A stretch of DNA of 14,586 nt, taken from positions 1 to 14,586 of the forward strand of contig JAQUAR010000009.1 of NCBI GenBank assembly GCA_028687155.1, written 5' to 3'. A model generated the notes under the pieces. That model had not been told where the DNA came from. It made no database searches and was given only the letters and a program-made list of their open reading frames with translations. Shown piece after piece: positions 13,443 to 14,586 of the stretch. Position 1 is the stretch's first letter, and each line of letters begins with the position of its first letter. A program made the translations under genes and the position numbers. The stretch comes from Methylacidiphilaceae bacterium. Its GTDB lineage: Bacteria; Verrucomicrobiota; Verrucomicrobiia; Methylacidiphilales; Methylacidiphilaceae.

Positions 13443-14574
13443 CTGTCGGTACCGAGGCCCCTGGAGCGAGGTCCGGAGCCGACTTCGAGGAAGCCGGGGT
13501 TGCATCGCCGGGTTGCCGTCCGCTCGACCCAAGCCGAACGGAAATCGAGGAGGTCTTCGGAGGGTCGAGGTCGAGCCAGACGAGCAGTCCGCTCGCCAAG
13601 AAGAGGCGATTCACCTTTGCCGGATGCTTCGGGGTGACCACGACTTGGTCTCCGTTCCGGATCTTCCTGGGTTGATGCACGTAGAAAACGACCCTGCTGG
13701 GAATTTCAACGATCGGATAGATTAAGACTGCTCCGGCGATCCACTCGACCACCCGACGGCTTTCGACTCCCGCCGGGGTTGCGGTAAAGATGCCGTCCCG
13801 GAGGTTCGACCGGGCGCTGAACTTTCCGAAGGTCCAGAGGTTTTCCGGATGCACCCCTTCTTGCTTGGCGATGGTGGCCAACGCCCCCAAGGGGACCACC
13901 CTTCGAGGTCGCTCGCGGGCGGGGGCATTCGTCGCCGAAGTCTTTTCTGGCGCGACCTGCCGACCGGCTCCGACCTGAGACTCGATTACGGGAGGGGACT
14001 CGAGCACCATCCGCGTGATCACGCCGTCGACTCGGTCGATCTCCACCAGCCTTGCCGGATGCTCCTTCGAAATCGAAAACTTGGTTCCCTTCCGGATCGT
14101 CGGCAGCGGAGTCTTTGTCTGGAAGAGCACCCGCCGAAAGACATAGTTCCCCGGGTTATCGATGAGATTGAAGTGCTCCTCCCAATCCGGCCAGTTGATC
14201 CCTTCATTAACCGAGGCGAGAAAGAGGCCGTCGGAAACCGCGGTGCGAGCGGTGAAACGACCGTAGATCCAGACGTTCTTCGGACGAGGCCCCTGCTCTT
14301 CCCAGATCTCCGGGACATGGACGAACTTCATCACGCGCGCCTTGGGCTCCGGCGACGAGCTACTCGGCTTTGCTTCCGATGCCGCCCAAAGGGAAGCCGT
14401 CAGCAGCGCGGAGAGGAAGGCCGCCAGGCAGACGGTCCGAAGACCGCTGGCCGAGCTCCCCAAAGCAGCCAAGCCTGCGGAGCGGAAGGGGGCTCGACGC
14501 CCAGGAACTCCCTCGGCTGCCCGAGCGGTTCCGACAGCTCCGCCGAGCCGAGGTTCGGTGGCCGGTCGCATCAA
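13363..14574 (-). CDS. Secreted protein with two copies of a ~94-residue domain (possibly 5'-partial)
   Basis: The frame runs from the window edge to the TAG at 13365-13363. The first ATG is at 14571, but the frame is open beyond it, and a signal peptide (GLRTVCLAAFLSALLTASLWAASEA) begins only about residue 44. A TTG at 14463 is a plausible true start. The body has two matching domains, residues 99-192 (bases 14280-13999) and 245-338 (13842-13561), aligned without gaps at a constant offset of 145: NVWIYGRFTAR with NLWTFGKFSAR, DGLFLA with DGIFTA, RKGTKFSISKEHPARL with RNGDQVVVTPKHPAKV. They are beta-rich in appearance. The linker (193-244) and the tail (340-403) are rich in Pro, Ala, Ser and Thr. 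I recognise no family. It is probably an exported envelope or surface protein. The low-complexity tail is antisense to the end of the regulator gene. Confidence 0.75.
   Translation of the reverse strand: MMRPATEPRLGGAVGTARAAEGVPGRRAPFRSAGLAALGSSASGLRTVCLAAFLSALLTASLWAASEAKPSSSSPEPKARVMKFVHVPEIWEEQGPRPKNVWIYGRFTARTAVSDGLFLASVNEGINWPDWEEHFNLIDNPGNYVFRRVLFQTKTPLPTIRKGTKFSISKEHPARLVEIDRVDGVITRMVLESPPVIESQVGAGRQVAPEKTSATNAPARERPRRVVPLGALATIAKQEGVHPENLWTFGKFSARSNLRDGIFTATPAGVESRRVVEWIAGAVLIYPIVEIPSRVVFYVHQPRKIRNGDQVVVTPKHPAKVNRLFLASGLLVWLDLDPPKTSSISVRLGSSGRQPGDATPASSKSAPDLAPGASVPTVTPPMVSPVSTPTKAPAPERLATGSP
13561..13842 (-). repeat. Internal protein domain repeat B
   Basis: Second copy of the duplicated domain of the secreted protein (residues 245-338). 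It shares W-x-F/Y-G-K/R-F-S/T-A-R, D-G-I/L-F-x-A and K/R-x-G-(8)-HPA with copy A at 13999-14280. The match is clear in protein but diverged in DNA, so the duplication is old. Confidence 0.8.
13999..14280 (-). repeat. Internal protein domain repeat A
   Basis: First copy of the duplicated domain (residues 99-192) of the secreted protein; partner of 13561-13842, with Trp102, Gly105, Phe107, Asp115-Gly116, Gly163 and His172-Pro-Ala matching Trp247, Gly250, Phe252, Asp260-Gly261, Gly308 and His317-Pro-Ala. Confidence 0.8.
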
Positions 14575-14586
14575 GGCGCCGGAGGG

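Noticed and set aside
12657..13532. Upstream extension of the lysozyme-like frame on the minus strand
   Set aside because: The extension is antisense to the regulator, lacks family sequence and would bury a clear signal peptide, so the GTG at 12656 is preferred.

Overview
The window is GC-rich chromosomal DNA from a Gram-negative-type bacterium. Several genes encode signal peptides, and a PutA and an Att/Lol-type ABC operon are present. The gene mix and the style of the proteins fit an acidophilic Verrucomicrobium such as the Methylacidiphilales (Methylacidimicrobium-like), but no rRNA or marker gene is present, so this placement is an inference only. No tRNA, rRNA, CRISPR array, complete insertion sequence or phage gene was found.

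Layout. (1) Bases 1-1800 hold the 3' part of a gene whose C-terminal pattern recalls the TraB/TIKI/ChaN superfamily, then a secreted helical protein of unknown function. After that lies a 140-bp, 94% identical second copy of an internal piece of the first gene. (2) Bases 1805-5964 hold a UbiE-like class I methyltransferase on the minus strand, divergent from a large bifunctional proline-catabolism enzyme, PutA (minimal form without a DNA-binding domain). (3) Bases 6088-10495 are a tight three-gene operon: a LolD/MacB-type ATPase, an 848-residue fused FtsX-type permease with two permease modules, and a secreted CrtC/AttH lipocalin-like protein. This is the gene set of the AttEFGH-type transporters, probably moving or handling a lipid or other hydrophobic molecule at the cell envelope. 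(4) Bases 10496-11837 are gene-poor: one small secreted protein (11035-11409) lies between two stretches without convincing genes, the second of which carries a cluster of strong hairpins. (5) Bases 11838-14586 hold a secreted lysozyme-like protein (minus), 42 bp from the start of a divergent OmpR-type regulator whose receiver domain has lost every phosphorylation residue. Last is a secreted protein with two copies of a roughly 94-residue domain (minus), which overlaps the 3' end of the regulator gene and stays open to the window edge.

How the genes may work together. The 6088-10495 operon is the only strongly supported functional unit. PutA stands alone as an oxidation route from proline to glutamate. 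The lysozyme-like protein and the phosphorylation-independent regulator form the most interesting uncharacterised pair: they share a very short divergent promoter space and may be one regulatory unit acting on the cell wall. Regions 1 and 4 look less constrained and more AT-rich than the putA/transporter block, as expected of accessory or decaying DNA. This last point is a visual impression, not a computed composition.
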